Part shown: piece by piece, positions 9,400 through 20,283 of the stretch
How positions within the stretch are numbered: the stretch's first letter is position 1
Layout: every line of letters begins with the position of its first letter
From: Symbiodinium natans
Taxonomy: Eukaryota > Sar > Dinophyceae > Suessiales > Symbiodiniaceae
Assembly (NCBI GenBank): GCA_905221605.1
Contig: CAJNDS010002321.1
Span: forward strand, 117,501 to 181,500
Length of the DNA: 64,000 nucleotides
Direction of reading: 5' to 3'
Position numbers and translations under genes: made by a program
Notes under the pieces: generated by a model
The model's input: the letters and a program-made list of their open reading frames with translations, nothing else
Told to the model about the DNA's origin: nothing
Databases searched by the model: none

Positions 9400-10340
9400 T
9401 AGGCTTGCGCAGGTTTGGGGAATCTCTTTAGTGTTGAGGGATTACCCCAATCCTGTGTGCCCAGCCCCTCCTGCCCCAACTCACCAAGGCCTCACGGAGA
9501 ACCCTGAAAACCCCCTGTTGAGCACAATCCTAAGTTCTCGGAAGAGCCCTACTTAAGCCTCAAGCTAGTTCCAAGTGGCCCCCATTCAACCTCCAGGATC
9601 TTCTCCCCAGTGAGGGACACCACGTGAAGCATCCAAGCGCAAAGACTAAGAATGACAGGAGTCAGGAGTCTATTCACGACAGTGTGCTGGACATTGCTGT
9701 ACCATGCTGCTGGCTGCGAAAATCTCTATATTATGTTGGGCGGAAACCATGGTACGCAAGAGTGAGTGAGCCTCGAGCACGAAGAAGGCAACGCCAGCTC
9801 ATGAGAGTGCACTGCCGCACATGCACACCCCTTTCTTTCCACCTAGGCTTCTGGGCATGCCCCAACTCTCAATCTAGAAGCCTTTTCTGCAGTCCCAACC
9901 AATCAACCCGGCCCCAAGCCCAAAGCGGAATGCGCGCCAGGAACACCGATGACGTCTGGTTGCACACCTCGGCCCACAACATCCCCAAGTTCCTTATCAT
10001 CCCTCATTTTTTCCTTTTTGCACTAGGGGTTCTAGTACCCCCTTTTATAGTCCCTTTTATTGTTATGATCATTATTATGCAATCCAAATCCCGATGTGGC
10101 CTGAAGAGACCCTTGTGTCTACATATTTTCCGCCGGGCCGGACACAGAGCCGAACCTCAGTGATGACCAAAGCTTGTTCAACAGCCTGGTACTCCTGTTC
10201 AGGGGTATAAGGAGGGACCCTAGAAGGGACCCTTATTCTTTCTCCCCTATATAACCCTTATAGAACCCCTATATATAGCCCCTTGATCCTGGCAAAACTG
10301 TGATGTCTATTGGCTCCGAATGAATTTCGACTACGACCAA
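9400..10340. other. No recognised gene; GGAGGGACCC patch
   Basis: A plus-strand frame stays open at 9624-10163, but its composition is low in protein character and I do not call it. At about 10206-10290 a short family member AGGAGGGACCCTAGAAGGGA leads into ACCCTTAT/CCCCTATATA repeats; a related sequence lies at 18486-18606. Confidence 0.5.
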
Positions 10341-10351
10341 CATTCAGAAGT

Positions 10352-10680
10352 AATCCGTTCCCCCTAATATTAATACCCCCCTAATAAAAAGAACCCCCTG
10401 GCCCAAAATCCCGATCCCGTGCCTGTCCCTATTAAAATCTCTACAGAGAGAGGGGGGAGTTAGGGGGGGGGAGGGTTGGAAGCCGGAAGCAGAAACATGA
10501 ACCTTTTCCAAACGTAGCTGTCTAGGCTTAGGCTGGGCTGCTGAGCCAGCGTGCTGCAATAAGGACGGGCTGGTTTTTCGGACAAACGATAAGAACCCCC
10601 CCTAATACAAAAAACCCTTTGGGGGTTTTTTTGCAAGGGAGGGGGGGGGGGGGGGCCTTTAATATTAGGGGGAACGGATT
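10352..10680. mobile_element. 330-bp foldback element with 21-bp perfect inverted ends
   Basis: AATCCGTTCCCCCTAATATT (10352 on) at the left is the exact reverse complement of the right end (10660-10680, ending GGGGGAACGGATT). The interior has G- and C-runs, including AACCCTTTGGGGGTT, and no long ORF. The structure is typical of a MITE or foldback transposon. No target-site duplication could be confirmed by eye. Confidence 0.7.
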
Positions 10681-11500
10681 ATGTTTTGACAACGGCACAG
10701 GGTACACGAAACGATAAGTTTCAATGGCATTCATGCTACTTCCCAAGCGCGCAACGGAGTCCCACCCCACTCACTCGGGCGTGGGCGGAACGGCACGGAC
10801 AAGTCGCAGAAGGAAAGGGCCTGCCTCGTCAACAAATCTTCATTCAAAAAGAAGCCTTCTCGCCAAGGGTTGCGCGGTCCACGGGCATGATTAGGTGGCC
10901 TCTCTAGAAGATGTGCTGCCAGTACTTAGGTATGGCCGGCTCATGTTCTCCTGACTGGGGGTGTAGCGGCCAGGCCGCGATGCGATCGTCGATCTGTGCA
11001 CAGGCACCTAGCATGCGTCCAGATGTGACAGCGAAGAAAGAACCGCTCTTGCTGGACCCTACTTACAGCGATCTGCTGCAGTGCCCTAGCAGCAGCAAGA
11101 GCACCGTGACACCACAAGCTTGCCCACAAGCCAACAAGGCCGCCGCTGATCGCCGAGTTAATGCCCACGGCATCCACCTACCAGGTCTTCGGGTTTTCTA
11201 GGGCTTTGAAGGCTCCCCAGCCCATGAGGCCGTCTGCATCGCTCGGTCTGAACTTGCACTTGCTTCATGGTCGCTCTTGAAAAGACTTCGCCTGCACAAA
11301 ATTACAGGGCTTGCCGCTCACTTTTGCGGTTCAAGAGGTAGAATTAGGCTGGGTCGATACTCCGCAGGGACAACGAGGTCAGCCTTCATGGTCGTATCGA
11401 CGCAACAAGTCTTCCCAAGAGCACATAAGCTCTAAACTCTAAACAACTTCAGAAGATGCCCCAGCACATAAGCTCTAAACTCTAAACAACTTCAGAAGAT
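10681..11500. other. Unassigned GC-rich stretch with a 39-bp direct repeat
   Basis: Several short frames are open on both strands and none is recognisable. At about 11420-11500 the phrase GCACATAAGCTCTAAACTCT followed by AAACAACTTCAGAAGATGCCC occurs twice in tandem, just before a C-run of about 24 bases (11503-11526). Confidence 0.5.
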
Positions 11501-11628
11501 GCCCCCCCCCCCCCCCCCCCCCCCCCGAACCGAGACCGAAATGCAAATGCCTGCAGGGCAACTTCTCGCTCCAGCTGAAGCAGGGCCAGCGCCGAGGCCT
11601 TCTGGCACTTAAAGCTTTAGGTTTGCGC

Positions 11629-11716
11629 ATATCCTCCTTAATACGGATTCTAGTACCCCCCCCCCCCCTATTGCAATCCCTATGAAGGACTGATAGTAGA
11701 AGGGGGAACATCCCAA
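11629..11716. mobile_element. MITE-like foldback element, copy 3
   Basis: The right half TATGAAGGACTGATAGTAGA followed by AGGGGGAACATCCCAA matches the family. The left half is degenerate and holds a long C-run after TTCTAGTA. Confidence 0.55.
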
Positions 11717-11762
11717 GGTTTTAGGATTTTTACACCGCCCGCCTAGCCACGCGCTTCGGTGT

Positions 11763-11825
11763 TTAGGAAGTTTAGGGTTTAGGGTTTTGGGTTTGGGGTT
11801 TAGGAAGTTTAGGGTTTCGGGGGTT
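11763..11825 (+). repeat. TTTAGGG block with GGAAGTTTAGGG variant
   Basis: TTTAGGG, TTTTGGG and TTTGGGG units, with a 12-mer GGAAGTTTAGGG occurring twice. Confidence 0.85.
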
Positions 11826-12590
11826 TTGTTTGCAGTTTCGAGGCTCACTCTCGCACTCGGCCGGCAAGGTCAAGGTCGAGACAGTATACGGAGTCCAGCT
11901 GAGGAGTACTGTGTATTTCAAAGCCCCGGACTCTTAATCTCCAAGCAACTAGGCAAGAACACAGTCTGTACGACAATCCCATCACGAGCGTGTCAAAGCC
12001 ATCACCTGCTTGTCAACCGGGATTGGGGTTTGCTGCTGCTAAGGCTGCTAAGGGACTCAGTTGGTGTTGGGGCGGCTTCCCTGGCAGGCCCTGGTGCTGT
12101 CTTGTATTGATTCACGCACAAAGCACCGAGATGTCCGCGGCTGGTGGCGCGAAGGCTGTGCGATTACGGAGGTCGCGCAGCACGGCATTTGGAAAAACCA
12201 TGGTCAGCTTGAGGGGAAGGAGCACTCCCAGACGAAGCAAGCGAACATATCTATACTCCCCTTAGAACCGTAATACAATTAGTTCCCCAGGGGGATAAAG
12301 ATATCATGTCCCAAAAAATGACTACGCACAAAAATACTTTCGCGGAACTTTCTCGGACCCATCGCCGCAGGGTTTTCTGCTATCAACCCAACTTTCAAGC
12401 CTTGCAAAGACCTAAAGGGTTTCGTGTTCGTACTCTTTAAGGCCGAAGCTTTATAAACATAAAGGGCGACTTGGAAGCTACATACCTGTTTCTTCGCTTG
12501 CAGCGGGACGATCTTCCTCTTGGGGCCCACATCGACTCTTCTGCTCCAAGTTTTCTGGAGTCTTTGCCCCCCAGGTTCAACTTTTTGCGG
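11826..12590. other. Weak coding-like stretch, unassigned
   Basis: Two overlapping plus-strand frames stay open around 11990-12273 (for example HRDVRGWWREGCAITEVAQ). One of them might be an exon fragment, but neither matches a family I know and there is no clear splice context. Confidence 0.3.
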
Positions 12591-12595
12591 GTTTA

Positions 12596-12693
12596 GGGAT
12601 GTTCCCCCTTATACTAACAGCCCTTAATAGAGATTATAGTACTCCTTACAATAGTTTCCCTAAACGACTGGTTCTATAAGGGGGAACATCCCA
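12596..12693. mobile_element. MITE-like foldback element, copy 4 (best ends)
   Basis: It starts GGGATGTTCCCCCTTATACT, continues AACAGCCCTTAATAG, and ends CTATAAGGGGGAACATCCC, giving inverted ends of about 25 bp with few mismatches. Telomere-like GTTTAGGG sequence abuts both ends. Confidence 0.75.
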
Positions 12694-12699
12694 GGTTTA

Positions 12700-13367
12700 G
12701 GGAGCCGTCTCCGAAGTGGAACACGGAATGGGGAGCCTACGGTGGCTGCTTGAAGCACGGGACTGTAAGGAAAGAAAGAAAGGAAAACCCTTAAAAGCCC
12801 TAATAAGCTCTCCAAGAAGAGAACTCCTGACACCGACCTGAGAATTTTATCAAAAGTTTAGAAAGAAAGAAAGGAAAAGAAAAGAAAAGAAAAGAAAGAA
12901 AGCAAGTGAGAGAGAGCGAGAGAGCCTGGTTCCCCAAGTCCCTGCAAAGCAATCGGAGAAGACTGGGCACCAGGCCCAGGGCTCTTTCACGTCGCTGGAA
13001 GCGACGGCTGCAATCACCGCATTGCACTGCACGAGATCTCGCAAGCCCTGCGAAGCGACTTGGCTCGGGGGGCTCCCTTCCCTGATGAGCCTTGTGGGCG
13101 TAACCTAGAACCAAACCTCCATATTCGACAAACCCTGAACTCTGGCAAAACACACCCACACACACACAAAAAAAAGTACTTGAAGCAGCCTCTACGGACG
13201 GAGCTGCAGAAAGCATCATGGGCATCTGTAGGGCGCCCCCCCCCCCCCCCCCCACACTCATCTTCAGAGCGCGTGATTGCCCAAAACTCCCACCTCCTCC
13301 TCACTTCCCAGGAGCAAGGATGCCAGATTCCAACCTCGGAGCTGTGGTTGAAGGGTTTTTTGGTTGA
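12700..13367. other. Degenerate stretch with poly-purine and C-run; possible PPR-like relic
   Basis: AAAGAAAGAAAGG-type purine repeats lie at 12770-12900 and a C-run of 16 at about 13238-13253. On the minus strand, around 12930-13040, pieces in two frames (VQCNAVIAAV and ERALGLVPSLLRL) resemble a broken pentatricopeptide repeat. The match is weak. Confidence 0.25.
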
Positions 13368-13435
13368 AGGGTTTAGGGTTTAGGAAAAGGGGTTTGGGGT
13401 TTAGGGTTTAGGGTTTGGGGTTTAGGGTTTAGGGG
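13368..13435 (+). repeat. TTTAGGG block
   Basis: About nine units, including GGGTTTGGGG variants. A smaller patch lies at about 13746-13815. Confidence 0.85.
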
Positions 13436-13966
13436 GCCTCTGGGGGCTATAAAGGCGCGCTGTGGGGCAGTTTGCGGTCATCACAATCTGCACATCTCGA
13501 TGCTTGGGTTGTCCAATCGCTGACCTCCACAATCTACTATACCTATACTCCCCTTCGAACCTAAATACAAACAATATTGTTTACTCTTCCCTCGGGTTTG
13601 TAGAAAAGCAAAATAAAAAGGATTCCTAAAGGTGCTATCGTCTAATGGCAACTGCCAATGAAATTACTAGCAAGCCTCGCACGAGCTCTAGCAGCCGTAC
13701 CCCAGGGTTTGCACTAAAAACATGAGAAGATGAACTCTTCAAAGCATTTAGGGTTTACTCGGCGCTATCTCTGAGTCTGAGCATTTAGGGTTTAGGATGT
13801 AGGGTTTAGGGTTTAAGGAATCGCACCTTACCAGAACAGCGGGCAAACATGTGTGTATTTGCCAGCAAGGAACCTTTTTTCAACACATGTTCCCCGATGA
13901 TACTCCAGAGACTGCCAAAAAAAAGTGTCCGTAAAGGTTCCGGTAGCTTATTCAGTAGGTCATATG

Positions 13967-14062
13967 TTGGGATGCTCCCCCTTATACTAACAGCCCTTAA
14001 TGGGTGGGGTACTATAATCCCTATTAAGGAACATTAGTATAGTATAAGGGGGAACGTCCCAA
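13967..14062. mobile_element. MITE-like foldback element, copy 5 (complete)
   Basis: Left TTGGGATGCTCCCCCTTATA then CTAACAGCCCTTAAT; right CTATTAAGGAACATTAGTAT then a tail ending GGGGGAACGTCCCAA. It is 96 bp with nearly perfect inverted halves, so the single strand would fold into one hairpin. Confidence 0.75.
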
Positions 14063-15260
14063 TCCCTATATAGTATTGCAAGCTTAACTGCACGAAGCGG
14101 TCCGCACTTCGCTTTGTTCACGCTCTCAGCTGCTGCTGCAAGCTCTAACCCCCGAGGGCACCTGCACATGCAGGTGACACGTTAACAACGCAGGCGATGC
14201 ACGAACAAAATGTACTTCCGACATGATGTGACTGCGTGTGCGCATCTCACACCGGCCGGCGAAAGCCAACGCAACAAGAAAGCAGAGCCTCGGCAGCCAA
14301 TCTTCTTGAGGTGAGCACACTGTGAACCATGCACTGGAGCTTTCTGCTGCTGAAGGGTGGGGAAAAACTGGGTCACTGCGATGGAACTTTCTCGATGTCA
14401 GAGACCCATGCACACGCGCACACAAACAAACAAACATTTGACTTTGACGCTTTGCGGTGTCTGTGCTGCAGTGAGCATAGCCCAGCATTCGAGCAAACAA
14501 ACACACAGACACACAGACACACACAGACACAGAGACACACACACACACACACAAACAGAGACAGAGACAAGGACAGGGGACAGAGACAGAGACAGAGGCA
14601 GAGAGACAAGCGTAATCAAAAGCCAGAGATATGACAGTCCTACAAAGCCAGCAGAAGCTCATCATGTTTTCGAAATAATTGTGCTAAGCTCTGCTAAGGT
14701 GCCTTATGCACAAAGGTTCGCGCATGGATTGCCCCAGTCTCAGCCGCTCTCATGCGAGTACTTGCAGTGGATGCCGTAGGTGCATCTGCCGTTCTGAAAG
14801 TCCCTTGGCAACTGATCGAACGGGAACTGCATGTGCATTCGAGGGCAAGTGGACTAGACAGCCAAGAGTCCTGCAAGCCTGCGTCCGCGTTTCTTTGCCC
14901 TTGCCTTTGCCCTTGCCCTGGTCAGGAGCGCTCTTCATGCCAAAAACCGCCAACACTTCCGGTCTAAAGCTCTCGAAGAATGGAGTGCAGCAAGGACTTA
15001 TGCAGCCTCAAGCACGTTCAGTGAAGTCAAGACAAGATGACACGATGTTACTGTGGGCCTTGCCGTCAGGTTGAGAAGATCGCTGGGCGAACTTCTCCTC
15101 GCGACTCGGGAGCATGGGAGGTGAGAGCATTTCCTCGACGGCCAGCTGACAGAGACCCCACCTCGGACAAGGTTGCATGTGCTGGCTGAGTCCCCTTCTT
15201 TCCTGGCAACTGTTTATTTTTGTGTGTATCTATAAATATAAATACAAATAAATACAATTA
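14062..15260. other. Unassigned GC-rich stretch with (CA)n and GKGKGK-type codons
   Basis: A (CA)n/(ACAGAG)n microsatellite occupies about 14490-14615. The minus strand at 14750-14956 is open and encodes a KGKGKGK tract, a composition common in dinoflagellate proteins, but no domain is visible. Confidence 0.4.
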
Positions 15261-15267
15261 TAAATTA

Positions 15268-15494
15268 AATGGAATATATATATATTATACATGTATATAT
15301 ACATACATGTATATATACATATATACATATATACATATATACATATATACATATATACATATATACATATATACATATATACATATATACATATATACAT
15401 ATATACATATATACATGTATACATGTATACATATATACATGTATACATATATATACATGTATACATGTATACATATATATATATATATATATGT

Positions 15495-15529
<35 letters not shown>

Positions 15530-15905
15530 CATATATGAATCTATAAAGATATACATATATACATATATACACATATACATATATACATATATATATACAC
15601 ATATATATATATACATATATGAATCTATAAAGATATACATATATACATATATACATATATACATATATATACATATATATACATATATACACAAATACAT
15701 AAATACATAAAATACATAAATACATAAATACATATATACATATATACATATATACATATATACATATATACATATATACATATATACATATATACATATA
15801 TACATATATACATATATACATATATACATACATACATACATATATACATACGTACATACATACATACATACATACACACATACATACATACATATACATG
15901 TATGA
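15268..15905. repeat. (TACATATA)n octanucleotide microsatellite, about 640 bp
   Basis: Octamer CATATATA repeats, with CATGTATA and (TA)n interruptions and a CATACATA-type tail. A roughly 50-bp segment containing GAATCTATAAAGATATACAT occurs twice (15535 and 15621). All open frames here (repeats of Tyr, Ile, Met, Cys, His) are repeat shadows. Confidence 0.95.
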
Positions 15906-15962
15906 GTCTGTGTGTGTGCACGGGTGCACAGATTGGGTTTGGTTGCAGTCCTAGGGATTCCA

Positions 15963-16970
15963 GGGTTTAGGGTTTAGGGTTCAGGGCTTAGGGGTTTAGA
16001 TCAGTCACCCAAAACCGTCTCAACCTTGTTTTGGCTGGGCGCAAGATGATGGAGATCCGCCCCTTGCAGCTCTGCTGCTCCAGCGGCAGGGCGTTCACGC
16101 CATGCCTCAAACAGGCAAAGTTGTCTCAGAGGGTGCGCGAATGTGCTCGACCCACTCTGGCTTCGAACCTGCCGCCGACCCGATCGAAGCAGATTTGGCA
16201 ACAAGGTTCTCCTGCAGCCAGCCTGTACTTAAGATGTGGGCTAGCGACAGCGAAAGTAGAGGTCACCCCAGGAGTGCCCATGCTGATGTAAACTCAAACA
16301 GCACCAGATGGGGGACGAGCGAAGCCTAGCAATACCCAATCAACGGAGGTATGGCAGAACACCCAAACCTTGTCGCTTGCTGCGAGGGGCTGCCATCGAA
16401 TGTTCACATCCCGGCCAAAGAAGAAGAGCATGCCATTGCTCCTTTCTCTCATGTCATGGGGCATGGGGATGGCACCAGGATCCTTACGACGGTGCTGGGT
16501 TAGGGTTTGGGATTTAGGGTTTTGGGTTTAGGGTTTAAGGTTTAGGGGTGCGTCCAGGGTGCTGGGGAAAGTAGATCAGATCGCCACTGGCAGTGCTGCG
16601 GAAGGCCAGCTCTCTTGTGGATCCAAGGCTCACACCCACAGTGCCTGACATAGCCCGCGATTTGTTTAGGGTTTGGGGTTTGGGGTTGGGGTTTCGGCGT
16701 GCAAGACTGAAAGCTTTGTAGGTTGTGGCTGAAGGCGGGAAGGGCGGGGAGGAGAGTCGACGCAGGTATGCTTTACAGGAGCAAGGGAAGGCCAGTAGAG
16801 TTTATGAGACATCAGAGTGACATGTGGGTGCTGTCGATATCCCCATATGGCGACGATCTTGCAGGTTTCATCTGAAAGAAAGAACCTCAAGATCCTCCCG
16901 AGAACACAATCTATGGATTCCTGAAGCAGATCCTGAAGTTTAGGGCTTTGGGTTTCGGGTTTAGGGAGCT
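15963..16970. other. Telomere-like patches with unassigned spacers
   Basis: TTTAGGG-like patches lie at 15963-15998, 16499-16550, 16670-16690 and 16939-16965. The spacers (16000-16320, 16320-16500, 16560-16660) carry short open frames on both strands without recognisable domains. Confidence 0.55.
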
Positions 16971-17162
16971 CGTCTTACCATACCTGCCGGCCTGTCACGA
17001 CAAAGCTTTGCTACTGGGCAACCCAGCCTTACTTGGAGGTTCATTCGGGGACTCAGAAGCAGGGTTTTTTCAGTGGGGTAGCTATGGTTATAACCCTAGG
17101 GTGCTCAAAACTCTACTTCTACTGACCCATGAACCTCTGAGTACACTCCAAACAGGCCAAGG

Positions 17163-17256
17163 TGGCAGTTCTGTTTCTCAGCCATCCGCGGGTTGAAGGC
17201 TGCCGAGTCGTGGTGGAAGGGCTTCCAGTCGGAGCCATCCCTGTACCAGTTGAAGC
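17163..17256 (-). pseudogene. 2OG-Fe(II)/AlkB-like exon fragment
   Basis: After CTGAG (a possible AG acceptor), the minus strand reads FNWYRDGSDWKPFHHDS then AAFNPRMAEKQNC without a stop. NWY...D, W..HHD resembles the part of AlkB-type 2-oxoglutarate/Fe(II) dioxygenases that carries the first iron ligands (HxD). Only one exon's worth is present, within the telomeric-repeat mosaic, with no neighbouring exons seen. The family call rests on this motif alone. Confidence 0.5.
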
Positions 17257-17314
17257 CTCAGCACACAGCGAAGTCTATAGGGTTCAGGGTTGTAAGGGTT
17301 ATTTAAGGGGGGGG

Positions 17315-17367
17315 AACTTAGGGGGGGGGGGGGGGTAGCCCTAAACCTAAACCCTAAACCCTAAACC
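17315..17367 (-). repeat. G-run followed by CCCTAAA block
   Basis: A G-run of about 14 ending in TAG, then four CCCTAAA units, capping the next coding-like fragment. Confidence 0.85.
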
Positions 17368-17395
17368 GTATAGAGCCCCAGACGGAAGGAGCGCT

Positions 17396-17504
17396 TCAGT
17401 GAGTCGAGCCGCGCATCCCCAACACGTCTCGACCCACCGAGCCGCGCAGATGACCATTCGCGATGCTGAACTGCTCACAGATTTTGTCCAGCACCTCGCA
17501 TGCT
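17396..17504 (-). pseudogene. Coding-like fragment ending in a stop
   Basis: After CTAG (possible acceptor), the minus strand reads CEVLDKICEQFSIANGHL then RGSVGRDVLGMRGSTH and TGA. The sequence looks like genuine protein, but I do not recognise the family. It lies between a CCCTAAA block and MITE copy 6. Confidence 0.45.
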
Positions 17505-17507
17505 AGG

Positions 17508-17606
17508 TTGGAATGCTCCCCCTTCTACGACAAGTCCCTGATGATCGTACCCCCCCTATAATACTCCCTATGAAGGACTGTTAGTATTAAGGGGGAGAAT
17601 TCCTAA
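17508..17606. mobile_element. MITE-like foldback element, copy 6
   Basis: Left TTGGAATGCTCCCCCTTCTA; right half TATGAAGGACTGTTAGTATT then AAGGGGGAGAATTCCTAA. It is about 99 bp with diverged arms. Confidence 0.65.
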
Positions 17607-18216
17607 CAGCCCTGGATCCCAAAAATCCCAGCCCCCATATCTCCTTTAATGGTCTGGGCAGTTTTGGGGGGCCTCTGCCACCACTCACCCTACTTGGACC
17701 GAGCCGAACTGCAAGAAAAAACAGAGCCGAAGCCTGGGCTTCAAGCTGCCTATCAGCCTGACGAAACATCTTTGGGCCGGCATGTGGCTGGGTTTGGGAA
17801 GCGGAATGCAGTTGAGAGCTTCTGAGTTTCCAAAAAACTCAAAACCAGCAAAAACCCTGAGTTTCCAAGAACTCAAAACCCTCAAAACCCTGCGCGCGAA
17901 AGCATCGGACCCTGGCTACACTTCCACCAGGCGACGTCGCTGAAGGTCCTCGAGCAGCCAGGGTTCTTGGTCAGGAGATGCGCACCTGACCACAACAGCA
18001 CGTGTGTCGGCTTGTACATAACACCCCTTATAGCTTGTATACATATATATATATATATATGTATACATATATGTATAATATAGGTATGTATGTATACATA
18101 CAACGTTCATACGCTTGCATGCCTGACATGTCCTCCCTTTCTGCCCCGAGCCTTCATGCCAGGACTCCCACTGCGATTGATCGATGCCCATGGCCTGCCC
18201 TTCCTCGGGTTTCGAG

Positions 18217-18246
18217 GGTTTAGGGTTTAGGGTTTAGGGTTTAGGG
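18217..18246 (+). repeat. TTTAGGG block
   Basis: Four clean units immediately left of the coding-like stretch at 18268-18486. Confidence 0.9.
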
Positions 18247-18267
18247 GGAGAGGCTTCTCATACCCTC

Positions 18268-18486
18268 GTCGGCATGGGAAACTGTCAGAGCCAGCTTTTC
18301 GGTTGTTTTGGGCGCCTACTCTCTACGGCCGAGTCACGCGGATCTCACGGAGGAGCTTGTAGTACGCGTCCCAGTCGTCTGCACCACCAAAGAATTCTGG
18401 TACGACAACGACGTCATCGTGACCTTGTCTGTTCGTCCTACCGCCGGCACGGGCCATCAGGCGTCGATGAAGTTCTCAAGGGACTG
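18268..18486 (+). CDS. Unrecognised coding-like exon fragment
   Basis: In the frame beginning TGGGAAACTGTC, about 70 codons are open to TGA and include VRASFSVVLGAYSLRPSHAD, ELVVRVPVVCTTKEFWYD and NDVIVTLSVRPTAG. The alternation of hydrophobic and polar residues suggests beta-strands. There is no ATG at the left edge, so it would be an internal or last exon. Family unknown. Confidence 0.35.
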
Positions 18487-18612
18487 AAGGAGGGACCCTT
18501 ATTGGGGATCTTAGGGGCTCTTTTTGGGTACATAGGGACGATATAAGGGCTCTCAAGCGTTAACTAAGGAAATAACGTTCAGGGTCCCTTCTATAGGGGT
18601 CCCTCCTTTTTA
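18486..18612. mobile_element. Possible foldback element with AGGAGGGACCC ends
   Basis: AGGAGGGACCCTTATTGGGG at the left and an inverse GGGTCCCTTCTATAGGGGTC then CCTCCT at the right give imperfect inverted ends of about 12-17 bp around about 95 bp. A partial relative sits at 10206. Confidence 0.45.
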
Positions 18613-18735
18613 AAAGTTCAGCGAGTGAGGCTGGCACTGAGTCGACTCAGAAGTCGTGCATCTTGGCGGGTGGCTCGGATGCGCATTGCTGGGCGATGCA
18701 GCGGGTCTGCGAGCTGGATCTCCAAAGGAACCTGT

Positions 18736-19120
<385 letters not shown>

Positions 19121-20280
19121 CTCCAAAGGAACCTGTCCATTGTCCGATACAGCGTAACCCTGCCTATGAGACTAGCTTCGCGACGCCTCTCATGCATCGA
19201 CACCACCCGGTATGACCATGATCCCGGTATGACCATGATGATAACCTAAGTTCTGTCAGGCCACCGGGTTCGGCGTCACGGCAGTCAATCGTCTCCTGAC
19301 AGCTGCTGCGAAGGAGCCCAAGAATAAACCTAGAATGCAAGCCTACTTCTGGGGCTGTTCGCCCCAAACCTTACACCCAATTGCGGAGAAGGGGGCTGTT
19401 CTACATACCTTTTTGTAAGCGGAACTGCTTGCCACTAGATTCCAGAACCTGAAAATTCAGTCCACTTGCCGGGTGTCTCTGCCTCGTCATGCCCCAGGGG
19501 CTGCCCAGGATGGTCAAGGAGATGATGCCGCTGTGCCAGTTCTGGAAGGTGGCCCGCTCGCAATGCCACCCTTGCTGAGGGGAATTCGGGTCTGCTGGTA
19601 TAGTCATAATCACTTCCAGGGTAGTTTTACACAACGTCGGATGTAGATGTTGGGCTTAATCTCTAAGGGAGACTTGGGGGTGCAGGGTTCTTCAAAGGGG
19701 GGGGGGGGGGGGGGGGGCTTCGGGGGTTTACATATCAAGCTCTAATCACCTCATGGTGCTATTCTGGTATCATTCTGCAGCGCTATCTCTGAAGAGCGGC
19801 AATCCGAGCGCTAGATTCTGATATCAGCGAGGATTCGATTTGTTTATCATTCAGCTAATACCCCTTTCTATCATTTTATGATTCCAACATACACAGAGCA
19901 TCCCGAGCGCCGGGAAGAACAGAAGCTTCATACCAGCCCAAAAAAAACCCGAAACCCCAAGAGCGCCATGAAACTCAGGAATAGACCTGAAATTCTGGGT
20001 TCTTCATGCCACCTACGGTCTACTTGGAGGCTCATGGAGAAGTAAGGTTTGAAGTACCCTACATGAAATCTGTAGCCATAGTCCTTGTAAGAACCTCCTA
20101 CTTGGAGCCCTCTCTTACTATGTATATGTGTATATATATATATAGAGATAGAGAGAGAGAGAGAGCAATCCCAATGGCATTCGTGTACAATTGCTTTTTC
20201 TTGGTGTCCAACTGCGAAAAGTTCATTGGCAACAGTGAACAAGTTCGTGGGCAGCTGCTTTTTGCAATTGCCCCGCGAAT
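19121..20280. other. Unassigned stretch with G-run
   Basis: The minus strand at about 19475-19580 reads ERATFQNWHSGIISLTILGS, a possible exon fragment with no known family. A G-run of about 20 bases lies at 19698-19717 and a short (TA)n/(GA)n at 20135-20165. Confidence 0.35.
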
Positions 20281-20283
20281 GGT

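Noticed and set aside
9624-10163. 179-residue plus-strand ORF as a gene
   Set aside because: Mixed composition with no domain; it looks like a chance open frame.
14373-14665. Cys/Val/Ser-rich ORFs with cysteine repeats as a secreted protein
   Set aside because: They translate the (CA)n/(ACAGAG)n microsatellite.
15230-15929. Tyr/Ile/Met/Cys-rich proteins of over 200 residues
   Set aside because: Shadows of the TACATATA microsatellite.
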